Source: Chloromonas sp. AAM2
Taxonomy: Eukaryota; Chlorophyta; Chlorophyceae; Chlamydomonadales; Chlamydomonadaceae
Length of the DNA: 37,829 nt
Reading direction: 5' to 3'
Assembly: GCA_004335635.1 (NCBI GenBank)
Contig: QAXH01001719.1
Span: 1 to 37,829 of the forward strand
The notes beneath the pieces are model-generated. The model saw only the letters and a list, made by a program, of their open reading frames with translations. It searched no databases and was not told the origin of the DNA. Both the position numbers and the translations under genes were made by a program. Positions 10,940-23,255 of this stretch are shown piece after piece (within the stretch, counting starts at the first letter, position 1; each line of letters begins with the position of its first letter).

Positions 10940-13900
10940 ATGGACGCTAGTGCACCGCAGGGAGGCCCATCAGCACCCACCAATCCCACCCAGCCCAAAG
11001 CCACCAAGCCATCAAGCGCTGGAACTTCCAGGCAAAGCACGGTCGCTTCCTTCCTTGCACCCTTGCAGCCCGCAGCTGGTAACAGGCAACAATCAGTCGG
11101 CAAGAGCCTGCAGGCCGACATGAAAGTTGCGCCAGCACCCAACCACCCCATGTCAGGTGCTGACATGTCTGAGCAGCATGAAGAGAAGCTTACTGGCCCA
11201 ATCAAAAACGCGTTGGACGCAGATGCTTCCATGAAGCCTCTTCAGCCTTCTTACAGCCAGCCACCAGTGCCACCACAGCAGACGATGCATCCGGTAGAAG
11301 CCTCTGAGGCACACCCAGTGTCCACTATGCTAGAAAGCGTATCAGCGGAGTCAGGCGCAACAGCTACTGCAGCCAGTGCAGCATGCACAGGACAAGAACC
11401 GCCCACTGGTTTCCAAAACAAGACAGCAAATGATCCCACCATGATGCCATCAGACAGCACTCCTGCTGTGGCCTCTACCCAGCCTGCCAGTTCTCAGGCT
11501 CCCAGACCCAAAGCTCGCGGTACACTTACTCAGTCCAAGCTCAGCTTCGCACCACCTGCTGGCCAACAGGCAGCCAAAGCCGAGGCAGCACCGGCGGCAG
11601 CGACTGGGCAGGCCCAGCCAGCACAACCGCTGCCCGCTGTTGCAAGCCAGCCAGCCAGCCTGCCCAAACAGCCTGCCACTGAGCAGGCGGGCTGCACGCC
11701 TTCGTTGGCTGCCACACCAGCTACATTGTGTACTGAAACAGTGGCAGACCAGGTGACCGGTGACCGCGCCACAGAGCAGGCACCTCCGGCATGCAGTTCA
11801 ACACCAGCAGCTGCAGCTGGCAGTGGTGATACCGCTGCTGTTCAGCTGGAGCCGCAGGCACAGCCTACTGCGATCCCACAGCAGCGGAATGACCAAGGTG
11901 TTACTCATACTTCTCACAACACACTTCCAGACACAGCTGAGCAAGTGCTGGGTCCAGCTGTACCTGCAACTGGCCCAGCAGCGCCAACAGCAACAGTGGA
12001 TGCAGTTAGTACACCCAAGCCTGCAGCGAACCTGCCTACTCAGCCTGTCGCTGCTGCAAACACCAACAATGGCTCGACCGCAGATGCAAGCACAGTGGTA
12101 GACAAAGCTGCTGCTCCACCACCAGCCAAGGCGAAGCGTGCTGCCCCAACGCATGTCAGGATCACAGCACCTGGCAAGGCTGCACAGGCTCGCATTGCAG
12201 CAGTCGCTGCTTTGCGAGGTGCTGGTCCCAGCCCAGCTGCTGCAGTCACACCCGCTACGAAGGCTAGCCTCAGTGCTGCAGGTGCAACCACACCTGTAGC
12301 CGAGCCGAGCCAAGCAGCCATTGCAACTCCTGCTGCTGGGTCCAGCCAAGCAGCCACAGCCACACCTGTAGCCGAGCCAAATCAAGCAGTGAAAGCCACA
12401 CCTGCTGCTGGGCCCAGCCAAGCAGCCATGGCCACACCTGCTGTTGGGCCCAGCCAAGCAGCCACATCCACACCTGTAGCCGAGCCCAGTCAAGCAGCGA
12501 AAGCCGCACCTGCTGCTGGGCCCAGCCAAGCAGCCACAGCCACACCTGCTGCCCAGCCCAGCCATTTTGTCATTGCCACACCTGTCACAGACGTACATAT
12601 GAATAAGCCCACGTTGCCAGTGACCAGTTCAGCAATTCAGACCGATGCACCAGCCAGCACTTCAGCAGCTCCAGCAGCAGAGGAGGCAACATGCACTGAG
12701 GCTGCCCCGGCATCTGAGACTGCGCCGCCGTTGAAGCGCCAGCCTCTGGCGTCGTTCTTCCAAAAGCGAGTGCCTGCCCCCAAGAAAGCAGTCCAGGCAC
12801 CAGCAGACCCAATCGCCACTGACAGCACAAATGTGGCGGCGGAAGCTGGCGAGGCTGCAGGAGCATGCACCACAGCAGCGGTCAAACCAAGCAAGGATGT
12901 CAGCGTCAAAGCGGCGGCCAGCGGCCATGCCAATGCTGCAAAAGAAGCACCCAAGGGAAAGAAACGTCGGGCTAAGAATGCGGCCACTGAGCCTAGCCTA
13001 CCAGCTGTGGCTGTCAGCTCTACCCAGCCAGCCAAAGCCGCCTTAAACAGCAAGACAGCAGCTAACATGGCAAAACTCAGCCAGCCAGCTTTGGCAGGGC
13101 AGACAGCCGGGCCCAGCCAGCCAAATGTTCCCAGCCAAGCAGGAGAGTCCAACACACATAGCGTGCCCAGCCAGCCAGTGCCAGCCAGCCAGCCTGCCAG
13201 CAACCAGCCAGTTGCCACAGCAGCGGCCAGCAGTGGTTGCATGGCACCTCAACCAGCCAGTAAGAAACCAAGGACGCGTGCTACAAACAAGCCGCCAGCA
13301 GGTGCTCCAGAACGAATTGGTGGTTTCGGAGCAGCTGCTGTTGCTGCTGGGTTGGCTGCTGCTGCTGCCACAGCAGCTGATGCCCCAGGGCTTGATGCTG
13401 GCTCCTCACCTCCTGAGCAGCAACCCGCATCAAAAGCAACACAGATCCAAGAGCCAGCGCCTGCTGTTGGCCAAGAAGCCTTAGACGCAGGCTTGGTACA
13501 AGCAAACACTACAGGCACCCACTCACTGGCCACAGAAAATGAAGTCATAGAGGTCCTGGATACCGAACAGACACTCACCGATACCGCTGCCCCGGCTGTT
13601 GCCAGCAAGCCTATCCAGGCGCCAGCTGCAGATGTGACTGCAACTGCAGTTGGCCCGCCACAGGCAGCTGCACCGCCACACTCATTCTTTCACAAGAGAC
13701 CCGCGATCATCAAGAAAGCTGCCCTGCCGTCCGCCGGCCCCTCCACCGCTGATACATCTGTGCCTGCAGCAGCAGCACCAGCAGCGGCCGATCCCAGCGC
13801 AGCAGCTCCGAGTGAAGCGTTGCCATTGGCAATTGTGGCAGCTCAAGAAGACGTGGCACCACGTAAGCGAGGCAGGCCTCGTAAAGGCAGTGAAGCAACA

Positions 13901-16900
13901 CCATCTGGCCCGGCCTCGGGTAGCCAGTCAGCTGATGCGTCTGCTCATGCTAGCCACCCAGAGGGGGGTAGCGATGGGACTGGCAAGGCACCAGCAAAGA
14001 AGCCCCGTGGACGGACACAAAAGCAAACCCCAGCGGCCGGTTCGTCCCAAGCTATTGCCACCCCTGGTAGCCAAACCACCAGCATGTCGCCAACCAAGGG
14101 CTCTGGCCGGAGCCGCAGACTGACATCAGCAGCACCAGCTAGCACGGATCCTGCTGCTGCTGCTGCTGCACCGGCACTTGCCTTACCGCCAAGCAGCGAC
14201 CCAAAGCTTGAGGTGATTGATCTGTGTGCGGCGTGGGCAGACAGCAGTAACCAAGAGCCAGGAGCAGCCACAACGGCTGCTGTGGTGGATCTAACTGCAG
14301 CTTCACCCAAGGGGGCTGCTGCTGTGCTGGACCCGAGTGAAGACAGACCCATTCTGCAGGGGCCAGCCACACAGGAGCCTGGCACAGCAGCAGCAGCAGC
14401 AGCAGCACCCAAGACGGTGATGCCTTCCCTGTTCTTACCAGTGGGCGAGCGTAGGCGGTTGCAGAAAGAACAGGTAGAAAGTGGGGGCACACATCCCAAG
14501 CTGCAGATATGTTCTACGCTGCGTTGAGTCATTGCATGGCTTGCTTGCGTCCACGCTCACCGCATGTAGAGGCCCTGGTACAGCCTTGCTGTATATGCAG
14601 TACATAGACCAATCATTGTCTGCGTAACTGCTTGCTGGAGATACCAAATGGCCTGCAACCGCTGCACTGCCGCCTCCAGCATTCCCTTCCACTAGATTTT
14701 TCAACATGCAACGCTCTTATCCCTGTACATTTCATATATGTTGTCACGTGTGAAGGCGCTTGAGGCTAAGCGCCAGCGAGAGGAGCAGCAGAAGGAGCAG
14801 GAGCGGCAGGAGCAGGAACCTGCTGTGACAACCACCCAGCCAGCAGCGACCAAGGTGGGTGCTGGGCATATGGGCTGCTTATACAACCACCTGTTTGCAA
14901 GCCGCTCAAGCAATGTGTCAAGGCGGCAAACATGCACCTTACTCTGTCCACTGCTGAATGTCTCTTGCGCTCTGGCCTGCTTCTTGGCCCACTCGGTATG
15001 TAGCCAGTCACTGACTCGACCAATACGAATCACAACCAGCACGTACCAGACCCTTAGCATGTCTGCTGACACAGTAGGTAAAGCACAGTTGGCGGGCTGG
15101 TAACTGCTCAGACATACCCAATGTCATTGACATGCATCTCGCTTGGCAGGTAGTGCTTCCACCCTCTGGCCCCATCAACCCTTTCTTCCAAGCGCGCAAG
15201 CGCGGTAGCAGTGCAAACACACACGGCGGTGACAGTACCAACGGGTCTGCAGCGCAACAGCCCCATGTGCGCTCTGCGGCTGACCGGCCGCTGCCACCGG
15301 CCCTGGCACCAGTGCACATCACGCAGCTGGACCCAGAACCCTCGGACACTCTGCAGCCGTTGAACTTGCCGATGGTCAGTACCCAGGCAGGTTGCTGTTC
15401 GTCAGCAAGACACAGCGCCACAGTTTGCCCATGGCTAGTTCAGTAGTGGACAAGGAGCATGCTAACTGCTGCAAGCTGTGGCAGGATTGGCATTGCTGAT
15501 TGCTCATATTGCACCTTGGTCTGTGGTCTGAGACGCGGCTGCGGTTGCTTTTGCGTTTTGCCTACATTGAACCAACACGATGGTTACTACGGTAACTTGA
15601 GCTGCACAGCCTAGCGCCCAGTCCGGCACAGGCTTGCATGCCAGTCACTGAACCAGTGTCATGCCATGCCATGCACTCCAGGTCGACACAACAGCAGGCA
15701 CCGACGGCGGGAGTGCATGCTTGGCTCAGCCCTTGATGAATTTCAGATTAGTCATGGACTGCAGTCTTCAGGGGTCATCAGAGGCTGGCACCGCGTGTGA
15801 TGCCGAGCCGGGTGCACCCGACCTACTGACCTGGCTAGCGGCCACGAATCTAAGACATGGTGCAAATCAGGCTGTGGCAGGCTACAACAACGGCAGTGGT
15901 GGTGGTGGTTCTGTGGGTGCTGCCACAAGGCCTGTTCACGTAGATCTGCTGGCTGAGTTAGCTGCACACACTGCAGTTGAAGATCTGTGCGCTGGACGGT
16001 CCGCTGAAGAGGGAAGGGTGAGCAAGGCAAGGCTGGTAGGGATGGTAAACAGTAACAAGGCTTGGTAGCAGTGCATATGACGAACGCCACCTCGCCGTCG
16101 TTTTACTTATGCCACTTTTACAACTTGGCCAATCAGCAAAGAAACCGCCCCGTTGGCTCTCAGCACTGTGGTTCTGTTGCCTGTTACTTTTCCATGGACT
16201 CTTCAGTTTGGTCGTTGACATTTCTGTGGCCTGATGCTTGGTAAACGACAGTCTAACTGCCTTGTCTGACCTTCTCATGTTCTAGGCTATCATTTATGTG
16301 GCGTGCCTTTCCTGCTGCCTCGCCTGGTGTCAGAGCCCTGCATGTTTGTTTTCTGCTCTCATTGTTGTTATGGAACATGATGATGATAGTAAATGTTTGC
16401 TGTTCCCTGCTGCAGCTGCTGGACCTCCCTTCAGCCCAGGACCACCTGCGCACCCTAGAATCTGCCCTGGCCACCATCTCACACACCCAACCTGCTGTAA
16501 CCGACCGCACATGCCCGGTTGTTATCGATTTGGAAGCAGAGGGTCCAGAGCTGACAGAACAGGGGGTGGCCGGGCAGGGGATGCAGGTGGCTGCCTGCCT
16601 GACGCTACCATGGCCGGCACGTTTCCAGCCCACCCAGACTGCCCAGGTGTGAATAGTTGTATGGTTATTAGCTTATGTTAGTTGGTATGGTTATTGCAGC
16701 CACAAAGCCATACCGTGTAATGGCCACGATGTAAACGTGAATGTATTGGGCTCAATGGGTGTGAGCAATGATGACTTTCATAGCAGCAAACCTGTAATGC
16801 CTTCTGGTGACTTTGCTTGCCTACGATCTTGCTTGCGCCGGCCTTGGGCCACCTAGTCTGCTTCAGCATCACCAGTACGTGTGTGCTACCTCTGCCATGC

Positions 16901-19630
16901 AGTTGTGTGGCAACAGCGGTCCTGCTGGCGAGCTCAAGGCGTGGCTGGAGGGCTGGAGGGAAACCATCCAAGCACAAGGCCAACAGGGCGCCAAGGCAGC
17001 AGCTGGTGAGGAACATTGTGTTGGCTGCTGGACGTATTCACTCCTGATGCAGCAACTGTCTGATCCAGGGGTTTGTTTACGGCAAATGCTGTCCACGAGC
17101 CAGGCAAAGTCCAATGGATTTGGCATACCTACAAGTGCACACCATGCTCATCATGCCGCACTCGTGCGCTCCTTGAGCCCGCTCGTCAAGTTAGCACACC
17201 TATCAGCATCCTTCCTTGTACTCGAGTGACTGCCTTGACTGTAACCTTGGCACGGCATGAGCTGTTGAGAATCTAGTAGCAAGATGGGTTAGGGTACCTG
17301 GTTCGAATCGTGCCAGAGAGATTAGATTCGGTGAAGACACTCGGTGAGGGAATTGAGATCGGGCACGAGAGGTTCTGGCCCGTGTCCAAGTTTGGGGGTC
17401 AGCTTGGCACGGGCTGGGGAGGTCTGGGACCCACGCAACCCACCTTTTGTTGAGCGGAATTACTCTGCTTTTGATAAGAGAATGCGCTTAGCTCATTCCT
17501 GCATGACTCACTAGCCCGAGTTCCACACCAGCGCATCTCATGCCAGCTCTGTTCCTCGTTGTCTCCCTATTCTTCCTACTCCTACTACTGACCGTTCGTT
17601 ACAACCAACCAGTAACTGATTGTTCGCTGTTGCCCACCTGCTGTCCCCTGCCCACTCAGGCGGTGTTGGCAATGGTGCGGGCAGCAGCAGGACATGTTCC
17701 CGCGGCTGGCTGGTGAGCGACGATGAAGTGAGCCTGGAGCCCTGGGAGGAGGGCGAGTTGTCGGACGGGGGCGAGGGGGCGAGGCACGTGGTGTGCAGCA
17801 ACGCAATCGTCCTCAGCGGACCAACGGGCTGCGGGAAGACAGCGGCGCTTGCAGCCGTCGCAAAGGTAAGTGCCACGTGCCTCATGGATGTGTGACAGGG
17901 TGTGTGATGCCGCGTGGATGTGTGACAGGGTGTGTGATGCCAAGTGAATGTGTGAGAAAGGGTGTGTGGCAGTGTGTGTGATGCCAAGTGAATGTGTTGC
18001 CAAGTGGTGTGATGCCACGTGGATGTGTGAGAAAGGGTGTGTGGCAGTGTGTTGGATTGGACTGCTCAGCAGGGGCAAGAGAGGAAGGAAAAAAGGTGAC
18101 CTATTGGTCACCACTGCTCCCTAAGCAACAACCGCAAAGTCAACTTGAACAATTCCCCAGTACAGAAGCCTGTGTGTGCTACTTGAGCAGGAGCTGGGCT
18201 ACTCCGTCACTGAGGTGAACGCCGGGTCTGACCGGGGCGGGGCGGCTGTGATGAAGGCGATCAGCGAGGCCACCCAGTCACGCAGACTGCAACGGGCGGG
18301 AGCAGCGGCCACCGCTGGCAGTTTCCTGCCCGTTTCTGAGGCACGTGAGGCACCTGAAGGGAAGCAGGCGGCCAAGCGGGGGCGGCAGGCACAAGGCAAG
18401 GGGCCAGGGAACAAGCGGAGGGCGCAAGGTAGGGGATGGAAGGCATTTGGGAGTGCTGTGGAATGCAGTAGCTTGCAGTGCTTCAATCCATATGTATCAA
18501 GCCTTGTCTATCTGGTGATGCTTTCCTCCTTTGGCTGTACTAATAGCAAACAGGGTGTGGAACAGAACAGTGAAAACAATCATCATCATCATTACATAGC
18601 TTCTCATGGTTCAACCCACGGTACCGCAGGACCAACCAGCTAGGCGCTCAGCAGCAGCCAACATCCCCAGTGGAGCAGTGAAAACAATGCTTTGGGATAT
18701 TCACGTGGCACTCTTGTTCGGAGCCGGCTGCGTCTTTGCAGCTCATTTTTGTTCAGCCGCCTGCCTGCAATTCTGGTCTGGCAGGCTGCGGGTTGTGTCG
18801 TCCTGTGAATGCCCAATCCGCCTGCTTCTATCTGCCTGAGCTAGGGGTAATATCTGACTAGATGCCATCACTGCAGACTTACAAGACAGCGAGGATGATG
18901 CTTCGCCCGTACATTCCTGCAAGCCCCGCCGCGCCAGCGGCAAGCGGAGAGCTCGCATGACTTCAAGCGAGGAAGAGAACGCTGATACCGATGGCATTGA
19001 TTGCACCAGCGACGGGGACGGCGTGCCGCCTGGTCGGAAGGGAGCGGCGACAGTCGCCAAGCGCGTCCGCACGGGCGGGAAAACTGGGACGGCGGTGCCG
19101 GTGCCGGCTTTGCCGCCGCTTGGCAGTAGTGGTGACGCGGGCCCGGGCAGTGCAGCTGTGGGTGCAGGGCAAGTGGTGGCGGCTGCGCCGGGGTCTGTAA
19201 GCCTGGCGGGCCTTAACTTGATAGTGTTTGAGGAAGCGGATCTTCTGTTGGACGACGACAAGGGGTTCATTGCGGCGCTTGCGGCACTCATCACTGATAC
19301 CAAGGTGGGTGTTGTGGACAGATGCGCAGGGCAAAGTTTTCATCATCATCGTAGTCGTCGTCGTCGTCGTCCTCGTCGTCGTCGTCGTCGAAATCATAAC
19401 ATGGCAAGGCAGGCGGGCCTACGTTGCTGCTGTTGAAACAATCGCTGTAAAGGCCCGCTATCCTGATAGTCACTCGTCCGTATTAGGTTGGTGAAGAGAA
19501 CGGTGTGTAGCCTTACATTCAAGCATTACATTCAAGGTGAGTGTTCCGTCGTAAGCCGTGAAAAATGCCTCCCAATGTAAGGCAGCAAACAGACAGACAG
19601 GCAAAGGCAGTGTAAGGCAGACAGATAGAC

Positions 19631-19678
<48 letters not shown>

Positions 19679-22600
19679 CCTCATACAAGCAAACACTGCT
19701 GCTGTGTTGCCGTGCAGCGCCCCATGGTCCTGTGCATCAACTCCCTGGATTCCCCGCCCGGCCTAGCCCACCTGCACCTGCGCACACTCGCCTTCCAGCG
19801 CCCCGCCCCGTCACAAGTCCTGCGCACCGCCTGCCTAGCCTGCTGCGCGGCCGGCTTGCGTCACACCGTCACACTAGATCACGTGCAGCACGTGCTAGGA
19901 CGTGTCCCACCTGGTGACATCCGGCAGGCCTTGTCAGCCCTTCAGTTCTGGTTAGCAGGTGGGGGGTTGCTGCCGTCGTTGGCCAGCGATGATGCTTCCC
20001 CACGGCCTCGTCATTTGCAGCACACAAGTGGTGAAGATGGCACCGCGGAGCCTGAGGTGTTACAAGCAGCAGCAGCAGATGTACCAAAGCGTCAGGAAGC
20101 GGCTGCCGCGGCCATGCAACCAGGCAGTGAAGCGGCCACATGGCCTTGGTTGCCGGCCTCATGGTACCCAAGCAGTCCACCAGTACCTCAGCAAACAGCA
20201 GGGTTGCGAGCAGACCAGATGCAGCAACCAGGTGTAGCAGGGGGCGGCTCACTGCAGGCAGCCATCGCCACTGATGTAGGAAGCACTGATGGGCTGGTGA
20301 CAGGTGTGTATGCCGCATCTGAGTTGTGCGTAACAGGCGACCCAGCAAAACCCTCTGCTGACGCCAAGTCGACAGGGGCGCAGGACGGTGCAGAAGCAGC
20401 GGCAGCTCGGAGACAAATGCTAGCTGAGCACGTGACAGCGTGTGAGATTGCTCATCAGGCGCACCTGTGTAGGCTGTGGGCCGCTAGACAGGAGGCGCTG
20501 ACACGTGCACGACCTCAGGCACAGTCGGGGCGTGCTTCGGCACGTGCGGGCGGGGCCTCCGGGCGGGGACGGGGCAAGCGGGGCCGCTCCAACGCCAGCC
20601 AGCCAGTCACGCCGGCGCCCATGCTGGTAGATGATGAGGAAGTTGGGAATGATGAGCTGGCTGGTGTTGGTACTGGAGCAGCAGCGCTTGAGGCTGCTGG
20701 TGCAGCTGAGATGGCTGGTCTGGAGCCAGCAGTTGGTATGGGTGACCAGCTGCTCAATGACGGTGCAGCTGGTGCTGGAGCAGCAGCAGCTGTAGCAGCA
20801 GCAGGGGCTGAGATGGTGGTTGATCAGCTGGCAAGTGCTGACCTGCTTGTGGATGGTCCAGCGAACCAAGGACAGGGGCGCTCTGTGGGTGAACCTATTG
20901 CTCCGCATTCGGTTGCTGTGGCGGAGCCAGGCAGTTTGGCAAGCAGCCAGGCAGTGCTCGGTATGCCAGGGAATGGCAGTGACTACGCTATGCAGGAAGC
21001 ACATACCCTGCCCACTGGTGATGATCAGCCTGTGCAGCACACACCAGTGTTGCCTGACATCGTGAGCCAAGCTGCACAGGACCACACCACTCCCTGCATG
21101 CCAGCACCAGCATGCGGGGACACCCAAGAAACCGCTGTTTTGTCCATGACGGTACCAACTCCGTCTCAGCCGGCCTGTGAGGGACCCCTGAATGAATGGG
21201 GGCAAGCAGTCGCACAAGCGACCACTCCTTTCCCCAAGGAGGCGCCAGGGACGCACGAGCCTCAAACGCAGCCCTCCACAGTTGTCACTAGCTGTCGGCT
21301 GGGCCGCAGAAGCCTGGCAGATGCTGCCACGCCTGGCCTAGACACCCCTGCAAGTGGACCCGCTGTCCCTGCAGTATCGCAGCCTGACCCTCAGCCATTC
21401 AGCTTGCGGGGCGCAGTAGAAGCCGCTCTAGCAGCAGTAGGGCCACTGGTACTGCCACCACCACCTCTGCCACCACGTCGCAAGCATCATCCAGCTGCCA
21501 CCACAGCTGGAAATGAATCAGGGGCACTGTCTCCAACTGCACCTCCGCAACCACAGGAACAGCAGAGGATGCCTTCAGCTGAGTCACGTGGCTCGCCCAC
21601 GTGGAGCGGTTTCTGCCCGCTCGCTGCGGTTGCAGGCGCCTGCGATCTGTTGAGCAGCTGTGACGTGCTGTGGAGCGCAGTGGACCCTGTTCCGCCTGTC
21701 AGCGGCCCATGTGCGCCCGCACACGTGTTGGCACGTGCATGCAACCGGCCGCTGCAGCCTGGTATGAACCTTGCAAGCGCCTGCCTCGGTGCGGCTCGGC
21801 CGTTCCCGCGAGGCGAGGTGCGGATCGCCATCACCGCCCGGCCGCCTGCCGCACCCTGGCTGCCCCGCGCAGATGCCCCGCCGCCCCTACTAATCGGCAG
21901 CTGCCTGGAGGCTTGTGAAGGCGGGGATTCCATGGCAGCACTTGAGGAGCTGCTTCTTAGGGAGCTGATGGGCTTAGGCACGCCGGAGCCGACCACCCTC
22001 ACACCCAATCAGCGGCCGTCCACCGTTGCGCAGTGGGCAGCGCATGACATTGGCGCGCTGCTCCTGCACAACCCGGTTGTCGCACGCACACTGCAGGCCT
22101 GCCTTCAGCCCAGCGAGGCAGACTGTGGTGCCGAGGCTGTTGCAGGGGGAACGGATCAAGGCCTGGGAGCGGGCGGGTCTGGGAGTGGCGGGCAGACGTT
22201 GCCAGTGACGGGGTTGTTGCCCGCGCGGTGGGGCCCGGTTCCGGAGCGGCTGCAAATTGCCAACCAAGCTGTGCTCTGTACCAGCCTGCGTGCTTGTATC
22301 CAGGTGCGACAAACCTCAGGGTTTGGGCTGCGGGCCAGGGTGACTGGCTCAGATGCCAGCACTGCCCTGCATGGCCCAAGTTGCTCACCAGACATGCTCA
22401 TGGATAACAGCTGAAGGCTCATGGATAACGCTGCATGGCTCATGGATGGCACTGCTCAAGGCTTACAACACTACCGTTCATGCCTGTTGTGCTTGCACGA
22501 CAACTGACTTCACGCTTTCGCGCATCTTACATGTTTCTTAACTAGCATGCACAGTCAGCCCTGACATGGCTAGACAATGGCAACAGCACACGCGCTTACT

Positions 22601-22845
22601 GAAAGCTCTGGTTTGCTTGCATGCAGGGTCACCGAGAGGAGGCAATTGAGAGAGTGGCTGCTCTATCGCGCATCTGCCAACTGGAAGCCCAACGCATCGC
22701 CTCCTGCCAGCGCTCCTTGGCGGGGCGGGCTCTTAGAGCTGCTAGAACCCAGCATGCGCTGAAGAGCATGTGCCCTGCCCTGACAGAGGAACTGTGGCCT
22801 GGGCTGATGCAGTTAGGGCAGTTTGGGCAGCGTGACACCCAATGA
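10940..22845 (+). CDS. ATAD5: ATAD5/Elg1-like large subunit of the PCNA-unloading clamp loader
   Basis: Exons: 10940-14473, 14756-14854, 15150-15374, 15682-16017, 16416-16646, 16903-17005, 17660-17865, 18191-18428, 18877-19304, 19718-22303 and 22627-22845, all in phase, about 2734 residues (human ATAD5 has 1844). The ATG at 10940 has a strong context (ACCATGG); an in-frame ATG at 10802 would add 46 residues. Exon 1 is disordered and Ala/Pro/Gln/Ser-rich, with PIP-box-like motifs (QSTVASFL, RQPLASFFQKR), an AT-hook (KRGRPRK) and SUMO-interacting-type motifs (EVIDL, AVVDLT; VVIDLE in exon 5). The AAA+ core matches ATAD5: WPARFQPTQTAQLCGN before the ATPase, Walker A GPTGCGKT (17818-17841), ELGYSVTEVNAGSDRGG, EATQS, Walker B LIVFEEADLLLDDD, RPMVLCINS, and sensor-2 region DIRQALSALQFWLAGGG. 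In yeast and animals this protein with RFC2-5 removes PCNA from DNA after replication. The acceptor of exon 2 is uncertain: 14696 also keeps frame. Confidence 0.9.
12290..12590 (+). repeat. In-frame tandem repeat in ATAD5 exon 1
   Basis: About eight imperfect 36-base units encode a 12-residue Ala/Pro/Ser repeat, consensus PAAGPSQAATAT, with PVAEPSQAA variants. All units preserve the frame. The repeat lies in the disordered N-terminal region between the PIP-like motifs and probably acts only as a flexible spacer. Confidence 0.85.
17006..17659 (+). other. Long ATAD5 intron 6 with an isolated tRNA B-box-like sequence
   Basis: This 654-base intron follows the exon ending KAAA and precedes the Walker A exon. 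At about 17300-17311 it holds CTGGTTCGAATC, a good match to the pol III internal B box. I could not fold a T-arm or find an A box with the right spacing. The following 120 bases are GC-rich with repeated GGCACG words. A decayed tRNA-derived SINE is possible. I do not call a tRNA. Confidence 0.25.
17866..18190 (+). repeat. Intronic minisatellite (GGATGTGTGA/GTGTGATGCCA) in ATAD5 intron 7
   Basis: The intron between the Walker A exon and the following exon contains, at roughly 17880-18050, repeated blocks such as TGGATGTGTGACAGGG and GTGTGATGCCAAGTGAATG, with a longer unit ending GAAAGGGTGTGTGGCAGTG seen twice. Units vary in length and order. The minus strand reads as THTHTLS-type low complexity, which explains the spurious open frames there. 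Confidence 0.8.
19341..19390. repeat. (TCG)n microsatellite, ATAD5 intron 9
   Basis: Starting from CATCATCATCGTAG, the tract becomes a nearly pure TCG/GTC run of about 45 bases. It lies just after the Walker B exon donor at 19305 and is intronic. The open frames across it (Arg-, Val- or Asp-rich) are not coding. Confidence 0.9.
19617..19678. repeat. (CAGA)n microsatellite, ATAD5 intron 9
   Basis: About 15 CAGA units, a few changed to TAGA at the left end, form a tract of about 60 bases. A shorter CAGA group precedes it near 19590. The tract ends about 40 bases before the acceptor at 19717, so length changes could alter the distance from branch point to acceptor. Confidence 0.93.
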
Positions 22846-23235
22846 TGTTGATTGCTAGTGTGATGTGCGTTCCTCTTGATTTGTATGTCCGAATGTAGCA
22901 TTCAATGTGTCCGTAGGCTATATGCATGTGACCGCCGTCTGACCAACTGTTTTGATGGTACCAGGACCGACTGTAGTAGTACTGTTTATGGCTCACCAGT
23001 CAGCCGTCAGCGTCATGCACATGTGTATGAGGTGGCTTAAGGTTTAGACCGGGATACGGTGCATGATAGGACACGCTGTGTGACGGACACAGTGTGACTC
23101 GCTTGACGACTTTTGCTCGCTTGACTATTGCGACTCACATGACGACTATGACTCAGAACATGCTCATGCATGATATCTAGCAAGACTGTGGCAAGGATTG
23201 CGTCTTGCAGCCATCTCAGCCATGACTAGTCTGCT

Positions 23236-23255
23236 TGTAAATGCAGCGCTTGTAA
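23236..23255 (+). terminator. Duplicated TGTAA polyadenylation signal of the ATAD5-like gene
   Basis: TGTAA occurs at 23236-23240 and again at 23251-23255, inside a 15-base direct duplication of GCTTGTAAATGCAGC. These are the first TGTAA motifs on the plus strand after the stop at 22845 and imply a 3' UTR of about 0.4 kb. Confidence 0.55.

Noticed and set aside
11798..14532. Minus-strand open frames opposite ATAD5 exon 1
   Set aside because: They mirror the Ala/Pro/Gln-rich coding strand, whose complement is poor in stops, and have no splice chain or recognisable motif.
16253..16681. Alternative plus and minus frames of about 126 codons
   Set aside because: The in-phase ATAD5 exon at 16416-16646 explains the coding signal; the others are shadows.
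17299..17316. tRNA gene
   Set aside because: Only a B-box-like string is present; no T-arm pairing, acceptor stem or A box could be assembled.
19500..19700. Protein frames through the CAGA tract
   Set aside because: Simple-sequence artefacts inside an intron whose flanking exons join in phase.
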